Of a stretch of 64,000 bases of DNA, positions 37,086 to 45,720 are shown in pieces. The notes beneath the pieces are model-generated. The model had not been told where the DNA came from. It saw only the letters and a list, made by a program, of their open reading frames with translations, and did not search any database. The position numbers and the translations under genes were made by a program. Source of the stretch: Peribacillus simplex NBRC 15720 = DSM 1321 (GTDB taxonomy: Bacteria; Bacillota; Bacilli; Bacillales; DSM-1321). The stretch covers positions 310,001 through 374,000 of the forward strand of contig NZ_CP017704.1 of NCBI RefSeq assembly GCF_002243645.1. The letters run 5' to 3'. The stretch's first letter is position 1. Each line of letters begins with the position of its first letter.

Positions 37086-37154
37086 TATATTAATAAAACT
37101 TAAGTGCAATTTAATATTTTTAATTTTATATAATTATAATTTATAGGTAGAATC
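37086..37154 (+). promoter_or_regulatory. regulon element copy 5, inverted (promoter of SDR 37238-38011)
   Basis: On the plus strand: distal near-dyad TTAATAAAACTTA (37090-37102, centre -64), block AATATTTTTAATTTTATATA (37113-37132) followed by ATTATAATTTAT, and -10 TAGAAT (37148-37153). It is the reverse orientation of the other copies and belongs to the only plus-strand enzyme gene of the regulon. Confidence 0.7.
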
Positions 37155-37237
37155 AAAGATAGAAATGATTAAATATTCTAATAAATAACTTTCAAGCAGA
37201 GTCTAATACAAGTTAATTCGAAACAGGAGGTTGAACT

Positions 37238-38011
37238 ATGGACTTAAAATTATCTGGAAAAAAAGCACTTATCGTTGGAGGAAGCAGGGGGATTGGCAAA
37301 GCTATTGCCCGTCAGTTGGCTTTGGAAGGTGTAGATTGTACGATTTGTTCAAGAAACGAATCTTCACTAAAGAATGCAGCAGACGAATTGGCCAAAGAAA
37401 CCAACAGAAGTATTTATCCAATCGTGGCAGATACTAATGATCCTGACTCTATCCTAAATTTAGTTGAAAAATCAGCAGCAGAAATGGGAAGCATTGATAT
37501 TTTAATCAACAGTGGAGCCCGTGTTGGTGGCCATGAACCAGAGGAATTTAACAGCATTAAAGATGAACTTATCTTGAAAGATTTTGAAGAAAAGTATTTG
37601 GGCTATTTTCGTTGTATCCGGGCTGTTGCTCCTTATATGATCCAAAATAATTGGGGACGTATTATCAATATAAGTGGTCTGGCAGCTAGAATTGGCGGCA
37701 ATTATTTTAGTTCCGGACCTCGTAATGCATCTGTTGTCCATATGACAAAATCCGCATCATTAGAATTAGGAAAGCACGAAATTACTGTCAATGCTGTTTA
37801 TCCAGGGATTGTCGATACGGAAACGTTTAGAGGCCGTGTCACTAATGAGGAAGCTATACGCCAGGCAGCATCAATGAATGCCCTTGGCCGCTTGATTACA
37901 CCAGAGGAAATTGCTTATGCCGTTACCTTCCTTGCCTCACCTTTGGCGGCATCGATAACTGGCGATGTCATTTCGGTAACCGGTGGAATTGGAAATACCG
38001 TTTATTACTAA
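37238..38011 (+). CDS. SDR-family oxidoreductase with atypical active site
   Basis: A 257-residue SDR with normal cofactor motif 'IVGGSRGIGKAIA', Ser in 'NISGLAARIGG' and ending 'TGDVISVTGGIG'. The usual Tyr-x-x-x-Lys is absent: the region reads 'NYFSSGPRNASVVHMTKSAS' (Tyr156, Arg162, Asn163), so Lys is replaced by Asn and the Tyr is displaced. Some divergent SDR groups show this R-N pattern. Good SD (CAGGAGG). Divergent from TauD1, with its own inverted regulon element. May be catalytically altered; substrate unknown. Confidence 0.82.
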   Translation: MDLKLSGKKALIVGGSRGIGKAIARQLALEGVDCTICSRNESSLKNAADELAKETNRSIYPIVADTNDPDSILNLVEKSAAEMGSIDILINSGARVGGHEPEEFNSIKDELILKDFEEKYLGYFRCIRAVAPYMIQNNWGRIINISGLAARIGGNYFSSGPRNASVVHMTKSASLELGKHEITVNAVYPGIVDTETFRGRVTNEEAIRQAASMNALGRLITPEEIAYAVTFLASPLAASITGDVISVTGGIGNTVYY

Positions 38012-38090
38012 ATGCCTAGGGTTGCTATTGTTACAGTTTCGTTGATTATCAATAATTTCTATTTTAAAAATTAAATAGGTTATTTTAAAA

Positions 38091-38120
38091 AGCGAGCCTC
38101 ACTAAAATCTGAGGCTCGCT
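38091..38120. terminator. bidirectional terminator
   Basis: An 11-bp stem AGCGAGCCTCA / TGAGGCTCGCT with an 8-base loop and flanking A/T tracts. It lies between the convergent SDR and esterase genes. Confidence 0.8.
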
Positions 38121-38139
38121 TCATTTAGAACATTTTCTT

Positions 38140-39102
38140 TCAATCTATCCCTATTGTATATTTCAAGGAACTCAAGAACTTCTCGATCCTAGAAACAGTC
38201 AATTCTATGTTCTTTGAGAAAATGGCCATTTGTACAAAAAATCCGTGGACCATCCCGGGTTCACATTCATATTCAACTTGTACACCAAAATCTTTCAGAC
38301 GTTCAGCATAGGCCATTCCTTCATCCCGAAGCACATCATTTTCCGCTGTAATAACAATTGCTGGCGGGAGATCACTTAAATCTTGAGCTACCAAGGGGGA
38401 AGCATACTCATTACACCTGTCCTCAATATTCCTTAAATAATGATTACGGAACCAAATCAACTGTTCTCGATCAAGACCAAATCCTTTTGCAAAGGTTCGA
38501 TGGGATTCCGTATTGAACTCAAGATTTGTCGCAGGATAGATTAAGACCTGTGCAGTGATGTTTGGACCTTTTTTGTTTCTCGCCATCATCGTAACTACAG
38601 TCGCTAGATTTCCACCTACGCTATCCCCTCCAACTACCAATCGAGAAACATCTCCGTTAAATGAAGTCCCTTTTTCAAAAACCCATTGCAATGCGGAATA
38701 GGCGTCTTCTACTGGAGTCGGAAACTTATACTCTGGAGAAAGACGATAGTTTACGGATACAACGATACTTTCCGTTCGATTCGCTATCATTCGGCAGCTA
38801 GCATCCGTTGAATCAATGTCTCCTAGAACCCATCCTCCACCATGGTAGTAAATAAATAGAGGGAAAGGACCTTGCCCCTCCGGTATATATACCCTGCATT
38901 TGATTGTTTCATCCTGGCTTACCGGAATCATGAAATCCTCAACTTTTGAAAGCGGTTCTAGTTTTACAGCAGGACGTGGAGCTTTAGAAAGCATCTCTCT
39001 TACTGACTTATGATCCATCGTATGAATAGATGGCAGCTGATTAAATGCTTGTAAATATTTTTCTGCTAGCGGATCTAAATTTGCCAAAAAACTCATCCTC
39101 AC
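38140..39102 (-). CDS. alpha/beta hydrolase, HSL (family IV) esterase
   Basis: A 320-residue lipase/esterase of the hormone-sensitive-lipase family. Oxyanion motif HGGGW is in 'FIYYHGGGWVLGD', nucleophile Ser in G-D-S-V-G-G (normally GDSAGG), Asp in 'ITAENDVLRDEG' and His in 'EPGMVHGFF'. The start is uncertain: GTG at 39102 or ATG two codons on; neither has a strong SD. It lies downstream of TauD2 (167 bp away, with a hairpin between), so it may be only partly co-transcribed. Probably hydrolyses an ester or lactone of the same pathway. Confidence 0.87.
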   Translation of the reverse strand: MRMSFLANLDPLAEKYLQAFNQLPSIHTMDHKSVREMLSKAPRPAVKLEPLSKVEDFMIPVSQDETIKCRVYIPEGQGPFPLFIYYHGGGWVLGDIDSTDASCRMIANRTESIVVSVNYRLSPEYKFPTPVEDAYSALQWVFEKGTSFNGDVSRLVVGGDSVGGNLATVVTMMARNKKGPNITAQVLIYPATNLEFNTESHRTFAKGFGLDREQLIWFRNHYLRNIEDRCNEYASPLVAQDLSDLPPAIVITAENDVLRDEGMAYAERLKDFGVQVEYECEPGMVHGFFVQMAIFSKNIELTVSRIEKFLSSLKYTIGID

Positions 39103-39193
39103 TTCAGGTTATTTTTAACTTACCCAGTCTATATTCGAAACCATTATTCCTGTCACGAAACTCTCAGATTAACTTCAAAATAAAAATATAAAA

Positions 39194-39233
39194 TGGTGAT
39201 TTTATTCATCATTTTCGTTGAATAAAATCACCA
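39194..39233 (-). terminator. hairpin after TauD2
   Basis: A 15-bp perfect stem TGGTGATTTTATTCA / TGAATAAAATCACCA (39194-39208, 39219-39233). A second, smaller hairpin GGTGAT/ATCACC lies at 39246-39263. They sit between TauD2 and the esterase gene. Confidence 0.65.
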
Positions 39234-39269
39234 TACAAAAATAGTGGTGATTATTGTTATCACCGGTTT

Positions 39270-40268
39270 TTATCTAATTACAGGTGCTCCCCCTATATAA
39301 AACTCGAAACCTGGAGCAATTTTTCGGCCATTTGGCATCATGAGCCACAATCTTAATAAATGACGTTTGCGGTCTTCTTCTTCATAATCTACAAATAGTG
39401 TACGTGAATGAAAAACGGTATAATTATTAACGAATTGCATATCACCCGGTTCCATCATCATATCAATATGAAAGTTTTTATCAGCAGTAAGGGAATCTAT
39501 AAAATTAAATGCTTCGATTTCCTCTTTCGACAAAGAGATACCTGTTTTCGTTTGTGCTGATTCGACATATTGACGTATATATCTGCAGCTTAATTTACCA
39601 TCGTAATAGCTAAAGACCGGTGATGGAACTACAGGAGATTGACCTGGTGCTTCTTCCCCACGAAGATCATGGGCAAATGGACGATAGAGAATTTCAAGGT
39701 ACTCTGGGTGATTATCCAGAATTTCATTATAGATAGACATCGCACTAGCGATACTGCTTAAACCGCCAGATTTCGCTTTACGAAGACATAGTAATCCGAC
39801 AACATCAGCGAGATCTGTGTGATAGTCAAGACGTACATTCGTTTGGTAACCTCTTACTGTTGTATTATCATTAAAGTCTTTACCCATATTTTTGATATGC
39901 CCTAAGAGGTCACCCTTTTTTTCTTGAATGATCGGTAGGCCTAAGTGAAGTCCAAGACCCCAGTAAATGATACTAGCTTCATCGTCGGTATATTGATCCA
40001 TTGGTAATCCACGAATCAATAGAAATCCTCTCCCATTCTCCAGCTCGTCTACAAAATAAGCAATTTCATCAGCGAGATCAGGAATCGGGAAATCCTCCTT
40101 GTTAAAATTGGGAGCCCTTAACCGTTTTTGCTGAACATGTAATACAGCCTTTTCAAGAGCTGCGAGGGTTTTCTCTGACAAATAATAAATCCATGAATCA
40201 TCTTTTGCTAGTTCGATACCTTTCCACGCTGAACGCCCTTGAATTTTTTCCTTTAAAATAACTGACAT
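39270..40268 (-). CDS. TauD/TfdA-family dioxygenase, copy 2
   Basis: A 332-residue paralogue of the proteins at 35710 and 41809. His-Thr-Asp triad is in 'RLDYHTDLADVVGLLCL', distal His in 'YTVFHSRTLFVDY', and Arg in 'KRHLLRLWLMMPNG'. It is shorter at the C-terminus, lacking the 'DEKTGK.GRGG' tail of the other two, and differs in the pocket region (DLADVV for DGSDVV), so it may prefer another substrate. SD GGAGG before the ATG. It has its own, diverged copy of the regulon element upstream, although it follows MFS2 in the same direction. Confidence 0.85.
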   Translation of the reverse strand: MSVILKEKIQGRSAWKGIELAKDDSWIYYLSEKTLAALEKAVLHVQQKRLRAPNFNKEDFPIPDLADEIAYFVDELENGRGFLLIRGLPMDQYTDDEASIIYWGLGLHLGLPIIQEKKGDLLGHIKNMGKDFNDNTTVRGYQTNVRLDYHTDLADVVGLLCLRKAKSGGLSSIASAMSIYNEILDNHPEYLEILYRPFAHDLRGEEAPGQSPVVPSPVFSYYDGKLSCRYIRQYVESAQTKTGISLSKEEIEAFNFIDSLTADKNFHIDMMMEPGDMQFVNNYTVFHSRTLFVDYEEEDRKRHLLRLWLMMPNGRKIAPGFEFYIGGAPVIR

Positions 40269-40333
40269 ACATATTCCTCCTTTATATTTGTTATACCACT
40301 TTAATAAACGGAATATTTTGAATTTATTATTTA

Positions 40334-40405
40334 TGGTACACTTATTAATTAAATGAAATTATCTTTGTAACTTATAATTAAGTTAGATCAATATAATCTT
40401 ACTAA
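40334..40405 (-). promoter_or_regulatory. diverged regulon element copy 6 (before TauD2)
   Basis: Contains TTAATTAAATGAAATTAT and a distal TAATCTTACTAAG, but the spacing to the best -10 candidate (TGTACC) is about 7 bp longer than in the other copies. A weakened or altered version. Confidence 0.4.
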
Positions 40406-40412
40406 GAATCTT

Positions 40413-41714
40413 TCAATCTACGTTTATACTCACTTGCTCATCTTTTTCAATTATTGTGTAGCTTTCCTTTGCGGGACGTACACCGATCCAAAACAATAAT
40501 CCGACTATGAGCATCCCTAAAGAAGAGGCTTGAAATGCGTATCCGTATCCGATAGCTTCAGTCGCTGCATTTTGAATAAGATAGCCAAATACGAGTGGAG
40601 CAATAATACTTGTAGTACTTGCAAGTGCAATGAACGTCCCTTGTGCCTTTCCAATATTCTTGGGAGAAAAAAACTCCATCAATATTGCAGGTGCGAGTGA
40701 AAGAATGACATACGCAAAACCCGGAGCAAGGGTGAAGAACAATATGGATATCGCCGTGGAATTCGCGGCATTTGCTAGGTATAAGCATAGAGCTGATAAC
40801 ATCATCGTTATACCGGCAAGATTTATTCGTGCTTTACGAATATCTCTTGTTTTACGATAGAGCCGATCTGATAGAATGGCAAATCCTAATTGGAAAAAGG
40901 CTGCAAAAAGAAAAGGTAAAGACACGGCTAATTTTAATGTTTGACCATTAAAATGTTGAATTTTGGTAAAATAGGCTGGAAGCCATACCGCTTGTACGGA
41001 CAATAACCAATAGGCACCCCCCCCGCACAAAACGATCAGAATAAAATTTTTAGATAATAGATGCGGAAGAAACTGACTCCAAGAAACTTTAGAGAGGCTG
41101 GATGATTGCTGCTCCTTTTGCTGTATCGACGGGCAGCCGATTTCTTGAGGACTTTCTTTTCCGAAAATCATCCATAAAACCAGCACAATCAGTCCCAGAA
41201 TACCCATCGCTATAAATGCAGATCTCCATCCATAATGATCAATCAAGGAGATCAATAATGGTGAAGCGATCGCAGATCCCCCTGTCGTTCCTAACAGAAC
41301 CGCACCAAAGCCGATGCCGTGCCTATGTTTCGGGAACCATTTTCCCATGATTGCCGTGGATAGAGCTGGGGCAGGACCTTCACCAGCTCCCAAAATCATT
41401 CTGGTTAACAAAAGCATAGACAAACTGTTAACGAAAGGGGTGAAAAATTGAACTATCAACCAAATCAACGACATCCAAGTTAACATTTTTTTCGTGTTTT
41501 TTGAATCGGCCATGCCGCCAAGAATAATAGAGGAGAAAGTAAAGAACCAAAAGAAAGAACTTCCTACAACTCCCCATTGAGATGGACTTAAATGTAACTC
41601 TTTCATTAAAGGAACGGAAACCAAACCAATAATTATTTTATCCACTTGGTTGATCATCCCGCTAAGAACTAGAAATAATAAGATAATCCAAGAATATTTT
41701 GGAGTGCTTGTCAT
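40413..41714 (-). CDS. MFS transporter (ACS-like), copy 2
   Basis: About 433 residues from the ATG at 41714 (MTSTPKYSW), chosen because GGGGAGA is 5 bases upstream and the further upstream codons are unlike the family. Close paralogue of 34306-35595 along the full length, sharing 'WFPKHRHGIGFGAV', 'FSPKNIGKAQGT' and 'RKARIN'. It follows TauD3 by about 95 bp, repeating the TauD-MFS order of the other module. Likely transports the same or a related compound. Confidence 0.87.
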   Translation of the reverse strand: MTSTPKYSWIILLFLVLSGMINQVDKIIIGLVSVPLMKELHLSPSQWGVVGSSFFWFFTFSSIILGGMADSKNTKKMLTWMSLIWLIVQFFTPFVNSLSMLLLTRMILGAGEGPAPALSTAIMGKWFPKHRHGIGFGAVLLGTTGGSAIASPLLISLIDHYGWRSAFIAMGILGLIVLVLWMIFGKESPQEIGCPSIQQKEQQSSSLSKVSWSQFLPHLLSKNFILIVLCGGGAYWLLSVQAVWLPAYFTKIQHFNGQTLKLAVSLPFLFAAFFQLGFAILSDRLYRKTRDIRKARINLAGITMMLSALCLYLANAANSTAISILFFTLAPGFAYVILSLAPAILMEFFSPKNIGKAQGTFIALASTTSIIAPLVFGYLIQNAATEAIGYGYAFQASSLGMLIVGLLFWIGVRPAKESYTIIEKDEQVSINVD

Positions 41715-41808
41715 GTAAATCTCCCCACATTTTCCTATATAAGGAACACCTTTTTCTGTGCTCTGAAAAGGTGTTCCCACTCGTCCTTACTAAACGTTTT
41801 ATAAAAAA

Positions 41809-42864
41809 TCACTTCAGGGTTTCTACAATACCGCCAGATGTTGTTTTACGTTGTGGTACGCCGCCGCGACCTGATTTACCCGTATTCTCATCAATAAACA
41901 TCGCGAATTCCGGGGAAATTTCCCGACCATTTGGCATTGTGAGCCACAATCTTAAAAGATGTCGTTTGCGTTCCGGCTCTTCATAGTCTTCGTATTGAGT
42001 ACGTGAGTGCAGAATCGTATAATTATTGACGAACTGCATATCCCCTGGCTCCAGCATCATGTTATAATGTAAATTCTCATCATGAAGGAGGGAATCCAGT
42101 AAGTCTAATGCTTCAATTTCCACTTTTGATAATTGGATGCCTGTTTTTGCTTGTGCTGATTCGATAAATAAACGGACATATCTACAGCTCAGTTTACCTT
42201 CATAATAATTAAAGATTGATGATGTAAATACTGGAGGTTCTCCCGGCGCTTCCTCTCCACGACGATCAAAGGAAAATGGACGACAGAGAACTCCTAAATA
42301 TTCCGGGTTCTTCTCCAGAATTTCATTGTAAACAGTCATCGAACTGATGATACTGCTGTGACCTCCAGATTTCCCTTTTCGCAGGCTTAATAATCCAACA
42401 ACATCAGATCCATCAGCATGAAATGGAAGATGCAGTTTCGTTTGGTAACCACGTACATTAGAATTTTCTAAGCTAAAACCTTGATCTTTGACGTGCCCTA
42501 AGAGGTCACCATTTGCGTTTTGCGATACCGGAATGCCCATGTGAAGTCCGAGACCCCAGTAAATGATGCTTGCTTCTTCATCTGTATACCTATCAATAGG
42601 TAATCCACGAATTAATAGGAACCCTCTCCCATTCTCCAGCTCTTCAACAAAGTAAACGATTTCTTCATATATATCAGGAATCGGAAAATCCTCTTTGTTA
42701 AAATCAGGTGCTTTTAAACCCTTTTGTTTAACATGAACTAAAGCGTTCTCAAGAGAGGCAATCGTTTTTTCAGACAAATAATAAACCCATGAATCATCTT
42801 TAGCCAGGTCAGTGCCTTTCCACGCTACTTGCCCTTTAACTTTTTTCTTTAAAATGGTTGACAT
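41809..42864 (-). CDS. TauD/TfdA-family dioxygenase, copy 3
   Basis: A 351-residue paralogue very close to copy 1 (same length, same C-terminal 'DENTGKSGRGGVPQR' region). His-Ala-Asp is in 'LPFHADGSDVVGLLSL', distal His in 'YTILHSRTQYEDY', and Arg in 'KRHLLRLWLTMPNG'. It lies 34 bp after the acyl-CoA ligase stop, so it is co-transcribed with it from the element at 44500. Fe(II)/2-oxoglutarate-dependent oxidation of an unknown substrate is inferred from family membership. Confidence 0.87.
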   Translation of the reverse strand: MSTILKKKVKGQVAWKGTDLAKDDSWVYYLSEKTIASLENALVHVKQKGLKAPDFNKEDFPIPDIYEEIVYFVEELENGRGFLLIRGLPIDRYTDEEASIIYWGLGLHMGIPVSQNANGDLLGHVKDQGFSLENSNVRGYQTKLHLPFHADGSDVVGLLSLRKGKSGGHSSIISSMTVYNEILEKNPEYLGVLCRPFSFDRRGEEAPGEPPVFTSSIFNYYEGKLSCRYVRLFIESAQAKTGIQLSKVEIEALDLLDSLLHDENLHYNMMLEPGDMQFVNNYTILHSRTQYEDYEEPERKRHLLRLWLTMPNGREISPEFAMFIDENTGKSGRGGVPQRKTTSGGIVETLK

Positions 42865-42898
42865 AATTAATCCCCCTTTTAGTAAGTTGGTTCATTTC

Positions 42899-44419
42899 TT
42901 ACTTCACTTCAGTCAATTCTCTTAACTCTCTGCGCAAAATCTTCCCTGTTGAGCTCTTAGGCAGCTCTTTAAAAAATTCTACTCGTTTAGGAAGTTTGTA
43001 CTTCACCAGCTTATCCTGACAGAATTGGATAATGTCATTCATGGTGATCTGATCATCCTTAACTACGACAAAAGCTTTAACACTTTCTCCGTATTCCGCA
43101 TCTGGAACTCCGATTACGGCTGCCTCTACCACAGCAGTATGTTGATACAGGACTTCCTCCACTTCACGAGGATATACATTGTAGCCTCCAACAATAATAA
43201 TGTCCTTCTTGCGGTCAACAATGTAGATGTATCCTTCTTCATCCATTGTTGCGAGATCACCAGTGTAAAACCATCCCTCATTAAAAGCAGCTGAAGTAGT
43301 TTCCGGCATCCCCAAATATCCCTTCATTACATTTGGCCCTTGAACAACTAATTCTCCGACTTCTCCTCGCGGCAATTCTTTTCCGAACTCATCTACAACT
43401 TTGCTTTGGACAGCTGGAATATTCAAGCCGATAGAACCTGGCTTGCGAGTTCCTTTTAAAGGATTAATAGCGACGAGAGGAGCAGTTTCCGAAAGCCCAT
43501 ATCCTTCCAAGATAGAAACATTAAACTTGTTTTCAAATTTATGCAGCAGCTCTGCCGAAATCGAGGCACCTCCAGAGATACACATGCGAATAGATTGGCA
43601 ATCCTCCGCAATCGCTTCAGGCAATTGATAGATAAAACTGTACATCGTAGGTACTCCAGCAAACACGGTTGCCTTTTTTTCTCGAATGGTGCTGACCACG
43701 TCATGAGGGCTGAATTTAGGCTGGATCAGGACTGTAGCCCCACAAGCAATTGGCGCATTCAGACAAACAGTCATACAGAATACATGGAACATTGGCAGAA
43801 CTGCTATGACACGATCTTTAATATCGAATTCTAATAATTTTGAAATGGAGTCCGCATTTGAAACCAAGTTCCGATGCGTTAACATTGCACCCTTTGGTTT
43901 CCCGGTTGTTCCTGATGTGTATAGAATGACTGCAAGATCTTCATCATCAATGTAAGGGCTTCCATAAGTATTAAAGCTTGTGCTTGTTTCCATGAGATGC
44001 TCCCATGTCGTTTCCTGATTCTCAGCTTCGGTATAAACCACAAGCTTCAGATTTTCCAATTGCTTTTTTACTTCTGATAACTTCGATTCTAAAGATACAT
44101 GAGTAATGACCGCTTTGGCTTGACAATTGTCTAATAAGTAATTGATTTCCCCTTGGGTATAAAAAGGATTGATCGGAACAACAAATGCACCAAGCCGTAA
44201 AATACCGTAGTACGCAATGAGAAATTCAGGGCTATTTCCTAAAATAAGAGCCACTCCATCTCCCTTCCTGATTCCTTGTACATACAGACCAGCAGCCAAT
44301 TGATCCACCTTCTGATTAAGTTCTTGATAAGTAACACTTTTATCTCCATAGATATAAGCGATACTTTCTGGGAAATTACTTGCGCTTCTTTTTAGATTTT
44401 CGTTTAAGTTATAACTCAT
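42899..44419 (-). CDS. acyl-CoA ligase (AMP-binding)
   Basis: A 506-residue ANL-superfamily ligase. P-loop 'LYTSGTTGKPKGAMLTH' (A3), 'GYGLSETAPL' (A5), 'FYTGDLATMDEEGYIYIVDR' (A7/A8) and catalytic Lys in 'PKSSTGKILRREL' (A10) are all intact. It activates a carboxylic acid to acyl-CoA via acyl-AMP; substrate length cannot be read. First gene of the run ligase-TauD3-MFS2(-TauD2-esterase). Its promoter has the best-conserved copy of the LysR-type element. It probably feeds the regulon product into beta-oxidation. Confidence 0.9.
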   Translation of the reverse strand: MSYNLNENLKRSASNFPESIAYIYGDKSVTYQELNQKVDQLAAGLYVQGIRKGDGVALILGNSPEFLIAYYGILRLGAFVVPINPFYTQGEINYLLDNCQAKAVITHVSLESKLSEVKKQLENLKLVVYTEAENQETTWEHLMETSTSFNTYGSPYIDDEDLAVILYTSGTTGKPKGAMLTHRNLVSNADSISKLLEFDIKDRVIAVLPMFHVFCMTVCLNAPIACGATVLIQPKFSPHDVVSTIREKKATVFAGVPTMYSFIYQLPEAIAEDCQSIRMCISGGASISAELLHKFENKFNVSILEGYGLSETAPLVAINPLKGTRKPGSIGLNIPAVQSKVVDEFGKELPRGEVGELVVQGPNVMKGYLGMPETTSAAFNEGWFYTGDLATMDEEGYIYIVDRKKDIIIVGGYNVYPREVEEVLYQHTAVVEAAVIGVPDAEYGESVKAFVVVKDDQITMNDIIQFCQDKLVKYKLPKRVEFFKELPKSSTGKILRRELRELTEVK

Positions 44420-44499
44420 TAAATGAATTCCACCCCTTTTCTCACATAGAAGGCTTTGAATGCCAACTTTTTTGAATATTTAAACTATTATTACATTTT

Positions 44500-44565
44500 A
44501 AGTATACTCATAAATTATAATTAAATAAAATTAAAGATTTTAATTTGTATGTAAGTATTAATAAT
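44500..44565 (-). promoter_or_regulatory. regulon element copy 7 (promoter of acyl-CoA ligase)
   Basis: -10 TATACT on the minus strand (44501-44506). Block TATAATTAAATAAAATTAAA (44516-44535) followed by GATTTTAAT is identical to copy 3. Distal TAAGTATTAATAA (44552-44564) is centred near -64. Confidence 0.8.
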
Positions 44566-44597
44566 ATTAAAAAGGAATTTCAGGATAACAGAAGGGC

Positions 44598-45720
44598 TAC
44601 TTCATGATCTCTCCATCTAAAAAACTTTCCATCGGCACATTATCCCAACAGTTTCCCTTGCAGGACATGAATTGGGTTAGCCCAAGTTCCTTCACTTTGT
44701 TTTGAAATAGCGGATGGGTGTAATGGAATCCTTGGTCAGAATGCACGGATTGCACTCGGATGGAACTCGTGATTCACAGCCTGCCTTAGCTTGTTTAACT
44801 TTTCATAAACGATATTCATTTCTAATGACGTGGGTAAATGGTACGTGACTATTTCTTTTGTAGCCGCATCTTTTACGTATGACTACTACGCTTTTTGACC
44901 CTTTCCATAATAAAGATAGGCAATGTCAGTAAGCAGAATTTCCCCTGGCTCCTTCTGTTTGAATTCACGATTTAGAATGTTGGACAAGTATGGTGCTCCT
45001 TGGTTGCCTTAGCCATCAACCGTCTGATTTTCTTATGATTCATGACGGCCGAATAATCATTTTCCATAACCATTTTGATTTGGTTGGCTCCTACTTTTTC
45101 CTTTTTACTGAGGAATATATTTTTAATTAATTCTATGTCCAAATCATCCTGTTTCTGGCATAGCTCACGGGTTGAAGCTGCCTTTAACCAATCGTAGTAG
45201 CTACTTCGACTTACACCAGCCAATTTGCATAGATAGGAAACAGCCTTCTTTAACTGGTTTATCCTGATCGTTCTTTCAATCAGATAGAACTTCTCAGTTG
45301 CAATTAGAATTATTTCATTTTCAACGCCCGCCTTTCTAACTTGCTTTTTTAGAAAGTCATTTTCTGCTTCAAGGAATTTGATTCTCGCTTCGGCCTTCCT
45401 AAGTTGATCCTCTACAGACTGTGGCTTGGAAGAAAGGGCGTCCTGTACTTCCTTTTCCACGGTGTTCCGTAAGGACCGTCCTCACCAAACCTTTCAAAGG
45501 TATCACGCCAGCACTGTAGACAACGCTGTTCATTACCAATTATTTCGAGATTAAAGCCATGTTCCATGAAAATTTGAGAGGGGGATTTCCCTTTTTATAT
45601 TCCTTAACAGCTTTTGTTTTAAATTCAGGATTATAGGAAATAGAACGCTCTGAAGCACTAATGATAGTTGGATTCTTTTCAAGTTCTTTAATCTGAAATT
45701 CAATATATATTCTTACTCAT
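44598..45720 (-). pseudogene. IS3-family transposase (orfAB) pseudogene
   Basis: orfA starts at the ATG at 45720 ('MSKNIY', stop, then 'NPTIISASERSISYNPEFK', 'FNLEIIGNEQRC') and is frameshifted. The longest intact part, 44972-45460, covers the orfA coiled coil ('DQLRKAEARIKFLEAENDFL') and the orfB N-terminus ('AGVSRSSYYDWLK', 'KEKVGANQIKMVMEND'). The DDE core follows in broken frames to about 44598. Several frameshifts; not functional. Confidence 0.8.
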
